Below, piece by piece: positions 53,160 to 62,767 of a stretch of DNA of 64,000 bases (position 1 is its first letter; every line of letters begins with the position of its first letter). Position numbers and translations under genes: made by a program. The stretch comes from JBMYRH01 sp049602155 (GTDB lineage: Bacteria > Myxococcota_A > UBA9042 > PHBI01 > JBMYRH01): the NCBI GenBank assembly GCA_049602155.1, contig JBMYRH010000020.1, positions 1-64,000 on the forward strand. The letters run 5' to 3'. The notes beneath the pieces are model-generated. The model was not told the DNA's origin. It saw only the letters and a program-made list of their open reading frames with translations, and did no database searches.

Positions 53160-54994
53160 CAAACCGTCCGCAGCTCGACGGAGGACTGCTCCGCACACCT
53201 CACACACTCCAGCCGGAACGCGTCGTCACCTTGGAAGACAGCTTCACGGAGGATGAGGCGCGCAGGGCCTCGATCGAGCATCGCCCTGACCGCTGCTGAC
53301 TCAAGGGTGAGCGCGAGGCAAATCAAGAGGGCACCGTCATCGATGTCAAAGGCCTCTATGCCCTCGAGCTCCACGACCTGAACCGGCCGGTCAAGCCTCA
53401 CGCCAGCGCGGGCTTGAACCTCAAAGAGCAGATCCCCCGAGGGCACGTCGGCAGCGGGCCCGGCCACCTGCGCTTCAAGCTGAGCCTGAAGCACGCTGAC
53501 GTCCGCACAGGGCTGATCTGGCCAGCTCGGTAGCGCCGCCGACGCGAGCTTGAACGCTCGGAAACCGAGCTGGCCATTAGGGAGGGCCGCCGTCCCCCTC
53601 AGGCGCTGAGCGACACGTCGCATCCGGTCGCGTGTGATCGCGGCGATCGTGTCGTATTTCCCCTCCTCAAGGGGCTCGGGGAGCTGGACCAAGATGCAAC
53701 GGCGACGGCCGCCGTCATCTCTATTGAGCTCCAAGACGGCCTGCCCTGTGCTCCCGGACCCCGCGAAGAAGTCCAGCACCAGATCGGTCGGCCCCGTGGC
53801 GTGCTCCAAGATGCGTCGAATCAAGAGCGATGGCTTCGGCGTATCGAAGACCTTGCGACCGAAGAGCTCCTTCAGCTCGGTATGAGCGAGGTCCGTGTGA
53901 CCGGCGTACTGATGAGACCAGAAGTTGATCGGCGTCAGCCCCTGGCGGACCTCGGACAGGTAGGTCTTCACCTGAGGGATTGGGCGCGTGCCGTCTTTCC
54001 CCCACCAAAGGCGGCCCTCTGAGGAGAGCCTATCGAAGCCGGCCTGGTTGGTACGCCATGCTTTGCGATCCGGGTGGGTCACATGCCCCGTGTTGGGGTT
54101 CGTGATGGGGTAGGCCAAGTTCGGACGCCGCTCTGGCGGCACTTGGTTAAGGAACGAGGTCGGCTTCCAAGGGCCGCGCGGATCATCGTCCGGGTTCTTA
54201 AAGTCGACCGTGTCACGCTCGGTGCGCGGCTGGAGGTTCGCAGCGAAAGCGTCTGAGCGCTGAAAGAGCAGGATGCGATCCACAACTGAGGTGAACCGAT
54301 CCGTGTTGTTGCTGCGCGTGTAACGCTTCTGCCACGTGATGTTGGCGACGAAATTCTCCTCCCCGAAGACCTCATTCATCAACATGCGGAGGTGGTGAAC
54401 CTCGTGGTCGTCGATGGCGACGAAGATCGCGCCATCAGCGGTCAAGAGGTTACGCGCGAGGACCAGCCGGGGGTACATCATGGTCAACCAGCGCGAGTGA
54501 TGACGCCCATCCACCTCCGTCGCGCTCGTGAGCCGCTTGCCTTCATCATCGATCTGCCCGGTCTGGCGCAGGTACGTCCCCAGGCTGTCGCTGAAATTGT
54601 CGGGGTACACGAAGTCATGGCCAGTGTTGTAGGGCGGATCGATCGTGATGACCTTGATCTGACCCGTGTACGCCGGCTGAAGCAGCTTGAGGACCTCGAG
54701 GTTGTCCCCCTCGATCACCACGTGATGCGCGTCGTCAAAGCCCTCGGAGTCCTCCACCATAGGGTGCAGCGCGCCGCTCGCAGGCTCTCTGAGCGCCTGG
54801 ACCGCAGCAGCGCGACCCGCCCAGCCGAAGCGGTAGCGATCATCTGCCTCAGTGGCGTGCCCGAGCTGCGCCAAGAGCCGCTCGGGATCGAGGTGCCCTT
54901 CGACGAATGCCCCAGGAAAGAGCATACGCAGCTGCTCCAGCTGCTCCTGGTTGGCGGGTTGAACACCCAGCGCCAGTTCGAGTTGGTCTCCCAT
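53159..54994 (-). CDS. mod: Type III DNA adenine-N6 methyltransferase (Mod subunit)
   Basis: Beta-class N6-adenine methyltransferase, 611 residues, the site-recognition and modification half of the type III system. Motif IV TIDPPYNTGHDFVY (~117-130) comes before motif I DLVLDFFAGSGSTGQAVLEL (~405-425), the beta-class order. The target-recognition region lies between them. Motif X-like segments end the protein. The start ATG 54994 precedes a family-typical N-terminus (LEQLRMLFPGAFVEGHLDPE). Base sequence recognised cannot be read. The overlap with res by ATGA shows coupling. Confidence 0.94.
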   Translation of the reverse strand: MGDQLELALGVQPANQEQLEQLRMLFPGAFVEGHLDPERLLAQLGHATEADDRYRFGWAGRAAAVQALREPASGALHPMVEDSEGFDDAHHVVIEGDNLEVLKLLQPAYTGQIKVITIDPPYNTGHDFVYPDNFSDSLGTYLRQTGQIDDEGKRLTSATEVDGRHHSRWLTMMYPRLVLARNLLTADGAIFVAIDDHEVHHLRMLMNEVFGEENFVANITWQKRYTRSNNTDRFTSVVDRILLFQRSDAFAANLQPRTERDTVDFKNPDDDPRGPWKPTSFLNQVPPERRPNLAYPITNPNTGHVTHPDRKAWRTNQAGFDRLSSEGRLWWGKDGTRPIPQVKTYLSEVRQGLTPINFWSHQYAGHTDLAHTELKELFGRKVFDTPKPSLLIRRILEHATGPTDLVLDFFAGSGSTGQAVLELNRDDGGRRRCILVQLPEPLEEGKYDTIAAITRDRMRRVAQRLRGTAALPNGQLGFRAFKLASAALPSWPDQPCADVSVLQAQLEAQVAGPAADVPSGDLLFEVQARAGVRLDRPVQVVELEGIEAFDIDDGALLICLALTLESAAVRAMLDRGPARLILREAVFQGDDAFRLECVRCAEQSSVELRTV

Positions 54995-55048
54995 CGCGCG
55001 CCTCCCGACTCAAGGGGGTTAGCAGATTCAGGCTCTGTGCGCATCCGC

Positions 55049-55077
55049 TTGGAGATCGAGGCAGTAAATCCGATACT
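55049..55077 (+). promoter_or_regulatory. Candidate promoter, near-leaderless, for the Ig-repeat lipoprotein
   Basis: TTGGAG (55049-55054), 17 bases, GATACT (55072-55077). Seven bases further lies the ATG at 55084, so transcription would start at about the start codon. No convincing Shine-Dalgarno site precedes this ATG. Confidence 0.4.
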
Positions 55078-55083
55078 GGGATC

Positions 55084-58000
55084 ATGATACTTCGAATTGT
55101 GTGCAGCGGGCTGCTAGCGGCGATGTTCTTTGGGTGTGGCTCTGCCACCACAGCGGGCAACACAGGCGTGGGCAGTGATGCCCCGTCGACGAGCCCTGAA
55201 CTCGACGCCAGTGCATCTCCTGAGGACGACCTGACGTCTCCTCAGATCGTCGACGGCAAAGACACAGCAGAGGCCGAGGAGGATGACGCAGGGCCCAGCG
55301 CCCCGCTTGTCACCATTCAAGCTCCAGCGGAAGACGACGTCTTCACCGTCGGAGCGAGCGTGACGCTCCGCGGCAGCGTGGCCATGCCAGAGGGCGGCCT
55401 CCAAGGTCACACCTATCGATGGACGAGCGACGTGGACGAGGAGCTAGACAGCGGAGCGATGAGCTCTGCGGTTATCGAGGTGACGATCAACACCCTCAGC
55501 CCCGGCGCTCATGTGCTGACCCTAGAGGTGAGCCCCCCTGATGGGGAGAGCGGCAGCGCCTCCGTCGCCGTCCTGATCAACCAACCACCGACAGGCACGA
55601 CCGTCGTGATCATCGAGCCTAGTAGCCCTGTAACTTCAGACCCACTGGTCGCCACCGTGACCGAGCCCGCCGTGGATCCTGATGGCGACCCGGTCACCTA
55701 CGCCTACACCTGGTACGTCGACGACGTGATGGCCGGCATCTCAGGGGACACCGTCCCAGCGCAGGAGACCTCACAGGGGCAAACATGGCGCGTCGAGGCG
55801 CTCCCCATGGATCCCTACGCCTCGGGGGCCCTCGGAGAGGCCTCTGTGACGATCGGCAACAGCCTCCCCAGCCTTGAGGGAGTCTCTCTGCTGCCTAGCG
55901 CAGGCAACACTGATACGACCTTCACGTGTCAACTGACCGGGTGGAGCGACCCGGATGGAGACAGCGAGAGCGTCAGCTACGCGTGGCTCGTCAACGGCGA
56001 GGTCATCCCCGGGGAGACAGACGCCACGCTCTCGGGAGAGTCCTTCATCAAAGGCGATGAAGTGCAGTGCAGGGCGACCCCGATCGACGCTGGAGGCACT
56101 GGGACCGCGATGACGAGCGACGTCGCCCCTATCTTGGACACAGCCCCTGCGCTCACATCAGCGACGCTCGACCCGCCCGCGGGCGATCAGACGACGCTCT
56201 TCACCTGCATCCCGGGTGAGACCTCAGACGTCGATGGCGACGACGTGGCCTTGAACTACGTCTGGTTCGTCAACGACGAGGCGCTGCCGGGCACCACGAG
56301 CGCCACGTCGGAGTTCATCACCCTGGTCAAAGGCGACACCCTGCAATGCGACATCATCCCGGTCGCCGACGAGGTCGAGGGGATCGCGGTCAGCTCCAAT
56401 ACGGTCGAGATCGGCAACGCCGCCCCCGCCGCGGGGCCCGTGATCATGTCGCCCAACCCCGCGACAGAGCTGTCGGTCATCACGTGCATGGTCGGGCAAA
56501 GCACCGATCCTGACGACGACAACCTGGCCCTCTCGTACATCTGGACCGTCAACGGTGAGGTCATCGAGGGGGAGAGCGGCAACACGCTCTCGGGCGAATT
56601 CTTCGGCAAGGGCGACGAGGTCCTGTGTGAAGCCGTCGCGTTTGACGGCGAGAACTACAGCCCACCAGAGGCCAGCAAGGTCGTCGTCGAGGTGGTAAAC
56701 ACGCCGCCTCAAGTGAACAGCGCCGAGATCACCCCGACCTCTGGCAACGTACAGACCACCTTCACCTGCCTCGCAGGGGCGACCGCAGATCCGGACCCGA
56801 CAGACACAGTGACCGTCTCCACACTCTGGTACCACCAAGGCGTCGAGGTCGTGGGCGGCATCTTCGAGACCCTCGTGCCCGCCGAGCTCGGCCTCGGCCC
56901 GGGGACACTGACGTGCACTGTCACCCCCACAGACGGCGACGACGACGGCCCCCCAGTCACGAGCGACGAGGCCATCATCGCCAACAAAGCCCCCAGCATC
57001 ACCGGCGTGCTCCTCGGCCCGCAGCCCGCGACCTCCAGCGACACGTTGACCTGCACGCCAGAGGGCTGGAACGACGAGGATGGCGACGGGGAGTCGTACT
57101 TCTATGAGTGGTCGGTAGCGGGGAGCACCCTCCCCGCGGAGCACGCCCCGACCCTGAGCCCGGAGCACTTCTCCAAGGGAGACCTCATCGTCTGTGTCGT
57201 CACCCCGACTGACGGTATGGTCAGCGGGACGCCGATGCCCTCCAACAGCCTCGTGATCGCCAACTCACCGCCGAGCGTGGGCGGCGCGAACATCTCCCCG
57301 ACCGTCGGCGGGAAGATGACGCCCTTCGTATGCGACCCCCAGGGCGTCTCCGACCCTGACGTCTCCGACTTGAACACGATGCTCTTCGCGTACATGTGGG
57401 CCATTGACGGCGAGACTGTCGTCGGTGCGGAGTCCAAGACCTTCACCCCAGGCGGCGGCGTCGTCACGGACGCCAACCTGACCTGCACGGTGCGACCCTA
57501 CGACCTGCAACACTACGGGGAGCCGGCCACGAGCGGTCCGGCGCTGATCACGAACCTCGCGCCCTCGGTCGAGAGCGTCATCATCACCGTGGATGACGAC
57601 GGGCTCTACTGCGTACCACAAGGCGCCTCCGATCCAGACGATGACGAGGTCACCTACAGCTACACATGGCTCCTTAACGGCCTCATCCTTGAGGAGGAGC
57701 AAGAGGCGCTGTTGCTCTCTGATGACTTGGTCAAAGACGACGAAGTCCGGTGCGTCATCACGCCGACCGACGGCACCGCGGAGGGTCAGCCAGTGACCAG
57801 CGAGCCCTACCTCTTCAGCAACGACGGCCCGACGACGCCGAGCGTCACCCTCGGGCCGACGGACGCGACCGCCGGAGAGCCCCTGGAGTGTGACGCAGCC
57901 GCGACCGACCCTGACGATGACGAGCTCACTTACACCTACACCTGGACGGTCGACGGGGAGCTCCTCGAAGCCTACACCCAAGCCACGCTCCCAGCCGGCG

Positions 58001-58686
58001 TCACCGCGGCGTGTGAGACCTGGACCTGCACCGCGACAGCCAGTGACGGTCAGGCCTCGAGCCCCGTCGGCTCAGACACCCTGACCCTCGGCCCCGACGA
58101 TGACGGCGACCATGATGGCTACCTCTGGCATGGTCATCACAGTGCCCCAGACACACCAGCGCCCACTGACATCGCTGCCAAGAACACCTTCTTGTCTCTG
58201 GAGCGTGTAGCGACTCGAATCACCCCCGCGCTCGACGCGTTCCCGATGACCCTGACTCACGTCCGCTTCTACAGCACAGGAGGCACCTACCTCATTGAGG
58301 TGTTCGCGGACGGGGCCATGCCCAACATCTCACTGGCCAGCGCTACCCACGTCGTGAGCAGCCCCGGGATGCAGGTGGTGCCCCTGGACGCCCCCACGCA
58401 GCTCAACGGGGCCATGTCCGTTTGGGTCGCTGTGAACGGTGTCGCCGACATGTGGGTCGCCTCGAACGACACGGACGGACAGAGCGTCAGCAACCTCATC
58501 TACGGCTGTAATACATATATCCCGACCTTCGGCTGTATCGATCCCCTCACCTTCCAACAGGTCCCCTTCGACTGGCTCCCTTTTCAGGCCTTCGACAGCC
58601 TCTTCGACAGTTCCTGGTCCAGCTGGGGAGACCCCATTATCGACGTCGGCTACGCGGGAGATCTCGCGGCCCCCACCTGCGATTAG
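55084..58686 (+). CDS. Giant lipoprotein with ten Ig/PKD-like tandem repeats
   Basis: 1200 residues. Signal MILRIVCSGLLAAMFFGC, then an acidic linker. Residues ~75-990 hold ten repeats of about 92 residues; most begin xxPSxxxVxxxP and have DPDGD near mid-repeat, YxWxVNGE, KGDEVxC and TPTDGxxxGxPxTS. From the third repeat on, each has two Cys, likely one disulfide per domain. The repeats look closest to Ig-like/PKD-type sugar- or protein-binding domains. A C-terminal globular domain (~1000-1200, with FYSTGGTYLIEVFADGAMPN and W-rich end) may bind a ligand. Ends 1 base from the convergent TMTC-like gene. Confidence 0.85.
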   Translation: MILRIVCSGLLAAMFFGCGSATTAGNTGVGSDAPSTSPELDASASPEDDLTSPQIVDGKDTAEAEEDDAGPSAPLVTIQAPAEDDVFTVGASVTLRGSVAMPEGGLQGHTYRWTSDVDEELDSGAMSSAVIEVTINTLSPGAHVLTLEVSPPDGESGSASVAVLINQPPTGTTVVIIEPSSPVTSDPLVATVTEPAVDPDGDPVTYAYTWYVDDVMAGISGDTVPAQETSQGQTWRVEALPMDPYASGALGEASVTIGNSLPSLEGVSLLPSAGNTDTTFTCQLTGWSDPDGDSESVSYAWLVNGEVIPGETDATLSGESFIKGDEVQCRATPIDAGGTGTAMTSDVAPILDTAPALTSATLDPPAGDQTTLFTCIPGETSDVDGDDVALNYVWFVNDEALPGTTSATSEFITLVKGDTLQCDIIPVADEVEGIAVSSNTVEIGNAAPAAGPVIMSPNPATELSVITCMVGQSTDPDDDNLALSYIWTVNGEVIEGESGNTLSGEFFGKGDEVLCEAVAFDGENYSPPEASKVVVEVVNTPPQVNSAEITPTSGNVQTTFTCLAGATADPDPTDTVTVSTLWYHQGVEVVGGIFETLVPAELGLGPGTLTCTVTPTDGDDDGPPVTSDEAIIANKAPSITGVLLGPQPATSSDTLTCTPEGWNDEDGDGESYFYEWSVAGSTLPAEHAPTLSPEHFSKGDLIVCVVTPTDGMVSGTPMPSNSLVIANSPPSVGGANISPTVGGKMTPFVCDPQGVSDPDVSDLNTMLFAYMWAIDGETVVGAESKTFTPGGGVVTDANLTCTVRPYDLQHYGEPATSGPALITNLAPSVESVIITVDDDGLYCVPQGASDPDDDEVTYSYTWLLNGLILEEEQEALLLSDDLVKDDEVRCVITPTDGTAEGQPVTSEPYLFSNDGPTTPSVTLGPTDATAGEPLECDAAATDPDDDELTYTYTWTVDGELLEAYTQATLPAGVTAACETWTCTATASDGQASSPVGSDTLTLGPDDDGDHDGYLWHGHHSAPDTPAPTDIAAKNTFLSLERVATRITPALDAFPMTLTHVRFYSTGGTYLIEVFADGAMPNISLASATHVVSSPGMQVVPLDAPTQLNGAMSVWVAVNGVADMWVASNDTDGQSVSNLIYGCNTYIPTFGCIDPLTFQQVPFDWLPFQAFDSLFDSSWSSWGDPIIDVGYAGDLAAPTCD

Positions 58687-58687
58687 C

Positions 58688-60556
58688 TCAGCGTCCAGCG
58701 CAGAGCGATTGAGCCCGGGCCGCCACCACCGCGACCCCTGGGACGAGGCCGGCGGCCTCTCTCCCAAGTTCGCACGCTTTGTCGCCCTGCCCGGCTGCTC
58801 CGCGCTCGGTGGCGAGCTTCAAGAGCAGCGCCACGAGGTTTCGACGCGCCGACGCATCCACGGCTCCGAGCGACAGCACGCGACGCTGAGCCTCTACGGC
58901 GGCGGCGGTGCGCCCCGTGGCGACCAAATGACCGACCCAGTGGCCGAGCACAAACGCGTGGTTCGGGTGCGCAGTGACCGCGGCGCTGTAGGCCGATTCC
59001 GCGTCTTCAGAGCGCCCCGCGCGGCCGTAAGCCCGCGCCAAATTCGTCATAACCTGCGGCCCGCGCGGCATGAGCTCTACGCCCCGCTCACACAAGAGCA
59101 CTGCATCAGCAGCCTCTCTGTTCAGCGCCAAGGCGCAGAGGTTAGCGTCCGCCTTACCCGGCCGAGGGCTGACCGCCACGGCGCGTTGAGCGAGGCGCCA
59201 CGCCTCGTCACCGCCGGGCCGCGTGCGCTCCAACGCCGCCGATAAATTCAACAGCGCCAACGGGTAGTCAGGGGCGCGCTCCAGGGCCGCCTCAAGGTGC
59301 TGCTGAGCGCTCTCCGAGTCCCCGGCCTCCATTTGCGCCTTGGCGAGGTTGCAGCGCGCCCGAGCGCTGTCGGGCTCGATCGCGACGCTGGCCTCAAAGA
59401 GCGCCGCGTCATCCTCCCATGCCGCCACCGTCTGAAGCCCCGAGAAGACACCGATGCACAAGAGGCCGCCCGCCAACGCGTGGGCACCGCGCCACGCAGT
59501 CGAGGGGCGCGGCAACGCCGACAACACAGCGGCGAGGGCGAGGGCGACCCCAAGCCCAGGGTGGTACGCGAGCCGCCCGGCCGCGGGCGTCGGCAAGATG
59601 AAGGCGATGTTGGACAAGAGCGCGAGGCTCGTCAGGGCTAAGACCAACCCAAGGAGGGCAGAAGAGCCGACCTGCCACGCCCACACTAAGGCTGCGACGA
59701 GCACGAGGAGCGCGAGGGCGCCGAGGGCGAGGTAGGCTCCGTGGGTCACGCCCGCGGCGAGATCGGCAGGGACGGGCTGCCCGCCGACACTCCAGCTGAT
59801 GTAGCGACCCACGACCCCGAGCCCCGCCAAAGCACGTGCACCAAACTCCATGCTCGCGAGGGGGTTATCGATGGCCGGGACCACACCCCCTAGGTGCCCA
59901 ACAACGGTGCTACGCACGAGGTACCACCCTCCCCCGAGCGCCGAGATCGCGGCCAGGCGCCCAACATGACGGCCCTGGAGGGCCCAGGCTCCCGCTGTGA
60001 CCGCGTAGACGGCCGCCGTCTCTTTCGACAAGAGCGCGAGGGTCAGAGAGAGGAGCGCCAAGCACGGACGTCCGCGGATCCAGACAACCCCCCAAAGGCC
60101 AAAGAGCGCCGCGAGCAGGTCCCCGCGACCCACTACGGAGGCGACGCCTTCGGCAAACGCGGGGGTCACTGCCACGGAGAGGCCGAGCCAGAGTCGCGCC
60201 CAGCTTTGCCACCCCAGCTGCCTCCCAAGCAGCCCCACCGTCGCGATGACGAGGAGGTGCACGAGGCTGTTTGTGAGGTGGAAAAGGCTGGGTTCGCCGC
60301 CCCCCATTATCCCATCTAGCCGGAGGCTCCAGAGGGTCAGGGGGCGCCAGCTCGCGATGTGCTCGAACCCCGGCCGCTCCCCCCAGAAGTCACTCGTGAA
60401 CGCCGCGAACCACGATCGTGAACCGTCGATTAACGGGTTGCCCACCACGGCCATCGGATCGTCGAAGGCGAAGTCATGTCCGAGGGTCATCGCGAGCACG
60501 CCGAAGCCAGCTGCGATTGGCAGACCCCGGACGAGAGGCTCGGGAACACGCTGCAT
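58688..60556 (-). CDS. TMTC-like membrane protein with C-terminal TPRs
   Basis: 622 residues from ATG 60556; a GTG at 60619 would add 21 residues. About ten hydrophobic segments (~10-370), with the GT-C hallmark FAFDDPMAVVGNP in the first periplasmic loop (Asp-Asp as in DXD/DD motifs of TMTC and PMT families). FLTLWSLRLD-like TLWSLRLDGIMGG and ALLSKETAA follow. TPR units (~390-620) come after, for example ARCNLAKAQMEAGDSESAQQ. In animals TMTC proteins O-mannosylate cadherins. Here a glycosyltransferase acting on exported proteins is plausible but unproven. Divergent from the FGE-like gene. Confidence 0.8.
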   Translation of the reverse strand: MQRVPEPLVRGLPIAAGFGVLAMTLGHDFAFDDPMAVVGNPLIDGSRSWFAAFTSDFWGERPGFEHIASWRPLTLWSLRLDGIMGGGEPSLFHLTNSLVHLLVIATVGLLGRQLGWQSWARLWLGLSVAVTPAFAEGVASVVGRGDLLAALFGLWGVVWIRGRPCLALLSLTLALLSKETAAVYAVTAGAWALQGRHVGRLAAISALGGGWYLVRSTVVGHLGGVVPAIDNPLASMEFGARALAGLGVVGRYISWSVGGQPVPADLAAGVTHGAYLALGALALLVLVAALVWAWQVGSSALLGLVLALTSLALLSNIAFILPTPAAGRLAYHPGLGVALALAAVLSALPRPSTAWRGAHALAGGLLCIGVFSGLQTVAAWEDDAALFEASVAIEPDSARARCNLAKAQMEAGDSESAQQHLEAALERAPDYPLALLNLSAALERTRPGGDEAWRLAQRAVAVSPRPGKADANLCALALNREAADAVLLCERGVELMPRGPQVMTNLARAYGRAGRSEDAESAYSAAVTAHPNHAFVLGHWVGHLVATGRTAAAVEAQRRVLSLGAVDASARRNLVALLLKLATERGAAGQGDKACELGREAAGLVPGVAVVAARAQSLCAGR

Positions 60557-60660
60557 AGCGCTTTGATGACACACACGAGCGTCAGGAACAACCTGTTGTA
60601 CCGATGCGTTTCGCTGCACTTTGATGCATACTCGTGGGCCATTCGGGAGACCTTGCCCCT

Positions 60661-62757
60661 ATGACGTCAACGACAAGCGCACAGGCTGCGTCCGACGGCT
60701 CCGCCCGCTGGCGACGCTATCTCTCCGCAGGAGCCTTCCTGCAGGGCCGAGCACCGTCACGCCCAGGCGCGCCCCAAGTGGTCAAGGTCAACCTGCCACG
60801 TTCACTGCGCCCACTCGTCGCGAACCCAACATCGATTGAGATGGACGGCTACCTCTTGGCGCTCTCTGCGGAGAACGCAGGCGCCGGGGGGATGGATCGC
60901 GTGGGGTGCCTCCTTGAGGCGCACCCCGCAGGGATGCGTGCCCTGGGCGCTGATTTTCATTGGGGGGCGGTCGGGTGCCTTATCGCCCTAGAGCCGCTCC
61001 AAGCCGATCTCGGCACCCTCCTCGCCGATGAGCCGAACACGGCCAAACACGTGGCGCTTCAAAAGATTGACCTCGCCCGACAAGCGTTCGCCAGCGGACA
61101 GTTCACTCAGACTGCGACGCTCCTCGCCGAGGTCTTCGCGATCGAGGACGCGAACGACTTCGGATGCTGGAGAGCGCATTTCCTCGATGGCCTCATGCGC
61201 TTCGGGTTCGCTGGCGGCGAGCTCGACTTCGTCGACCTAGCACTCGCAGAGAAGCGCTTCGCGACAGCGGCGAGGCTCGTCAAACACACGCACCCTCATG
61301 TCAGCGCCCAAGCGCTGGTCATTGCCGCTTATGGGACGATCCTGGCGGACAAGCTAGGCCGCGCACTTGGCTACTTAGAGGCCGCGACTGGCCTAGATGA
61401 CGAGCTCGCGGAGGCTCACTTCTTGGCCGGCCGAGTCTTCCTCCGCCAAGGCAACAAGCGAGGCGCCTTTGAGTCGATGATGCGCGCCCTCACGCTCGAT
61501 CAAGGGTACGCCGTCCGTGCAGGGAGCGTCGACGCCACCTGCGCCGATGTCGGTCGCCTCGGCTCGCTCTTGACCGCCCTGTCGCGAGAGCTCCGGACCC
61601 GCGGGCAACCCTCTATCCGCGAGACGCTCAAGCGCCTGCGGCTGCTCGCTGGGCATCGACCAGCCCATAATGACCCCGACGTCCTGAGCCTGCGCGCTTT
61701 TGTCCGAGAGGACGAAGACTGGCCGCTCTACGATGTGATTCGGACGCTGAGTCAGAAAGACCAGCTCGTGGACGAGCTCTTCCAGCGCTACCGAGAGGTC
61801 AGGATCATCACCAGCGAAGAGCAAGCTGGGAGCACAGTCCAAGTCGAAGAGGTCCGCAAGGTCGCCACACAAAAGAAGAGCAAGGCAACCAGCGCAGCCC
61901 AGCGCCTCTTCAAAAAAGACAGCGAGGAAGCGGAGTCCGAGACCCGAGAGCAACGGCGGACAAAGACCGTCGACCTCACCATCATGAGCGCCACGATCCG
62001 GGACATCTCAGAGCGCATCCTCACCGAATTCGATCTCGTGAAGATCCCAGGTGGCATCTTCACGATGGGCAGCCTGGCTGACGAGGCCGGGCGCGCCGGT
62101 GATGAATTGCCTCATGAGGTCCGCCTAACCCGCCCCTATTACTTGGGCGTGATGCCAGTCACCCAGGAGCTCTGGCACGCAGTGATGAACAACCACCCGT
62201 CCTACTTCGACGGACACGACCGACCGATCGAGCAGGTGTCCTGGGTCGACGCCTTGGTGTTCTGTAATGAGCTCTCGCAGATGAGCGGGTTGAGCCCGTG
62301 CTACGAGATCGGCCGGAAGTCCGTGACGTGGTTAGGGCCTGACGTCGTCGGCTATCGCCTCCCCACAGAAGCGGAGTGGGAGCGCGCATGCCGCGCCGGC
62401 ACACAGACCGCCACCGCCAATGGCCCCAATGTGGATCCATCACAAGGGAACATGGCCCGACGTCACGGTCAGCTCACCACCCCTGTCGGTACCTACGCGC
62501 CTTCAGACTGGGGCCTCCTTGATATGCACGGCAACACCTGGGAGTGGTGCTTTGACGCCTATGGTGACTACGGCAACGCTCAGGGGGACGACCCATGCGT
62601 GGTGAGTCAGCATGATCTGCGCTGCGCACGGGGCGGGAGCTGGGACAGCGATCTCCAGCAGTGTCGCTCCGCCAGCCGCGCGCACTATTCACGGTGGAGT
62701 CGACGTCACACTGTCGGCTTCCGACTCGCGATGAGCGTCCAGCCGTCCAAGCGTTAA
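60661..62757 (+). CDS. Formylglycine-generating-enzyme-like protein with N-terminal TPR region
   Basis: 698 residues from ATG 60661; a GTG at 60634 is less likely. Residues ~110-300 form TPR-like helices (QALVIAAYGTILADKLGRAL). A charged linker (~395-440) follows. Residues ~455-690 are an FGE-sulfatase/SUMF1 domain: FDLVKIPGGIFTMGSL, YYLGVMPVTQELWHAVM, RLPTEAEWERACRAGT, LLDMHGNTWEWCFDAYG, RCARGGSWDSDL, TVGFRLAMS. No signal peptide, so cytoplasmic. The SUMF1 redox Cys pair is not clearly present, so a sulfatase-activating role is uncertain; many bacterial members are regulatory or binding. Confidence 0.85.
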   Translation: MTSTTSAQAASDGSARWRRYLSAGAFLQGRAPSRPGAPQVVKVNLPRSLRPLVANPTSIEMDGYLLALSAENAGAGGMDRVGCLLEAHPAGMRALGADFHWGAVGCLIALEPLQADLGTLLADEPNTAKHVALQKIDLARQAFASGQFTQTATLLAEVFAIEDANDFGCWRAHFLDGLMRFGFAGGELDFVDLALAEKRFATAARLVKHTHPHVSAQALVIAAYGTILADKLGRALGYLEAATGLDDELAEAHFLAGRVFLRQGNKRGAFESMMRALTLDQGYAVRAGSVDATCADVGRLGSLLTALSRELRTRGQPSIRETLKRLRLLAGHRPAHNDPDVLSLRAFVREDEDWPLYDVIRTLSQKDQLVDELFQRYREVRIITSEEQAGSTVQVEEVRKVATQKKSKATSAAQRLFKKDSEEAESETREQRRTKTVDLTIMSATIRDISERILTEFDLVKIPGGIFTMGSLADEAGRAGDELPHEVRLTRPYYLGVMPVTQELWHAVMNNHPSYFDGHDRPIEQVSWVDALVFCNELSQMSGLSPCYEIGRKSVTWLGPDVVGYRLPTEAEWERACRAGTQTATANGPNVDPSQGNMARRHGQLTTPVGTYAPSDWGLLDMHGNTWEWCFDAYGDYGNAQGDDPCVVSQHDLRCARGGSWDSDLQQCRSASRAHYSRWSRRHTVGFRLAMSVQPSKR

Positions 62758-62767
62758 CGACGCGCCC

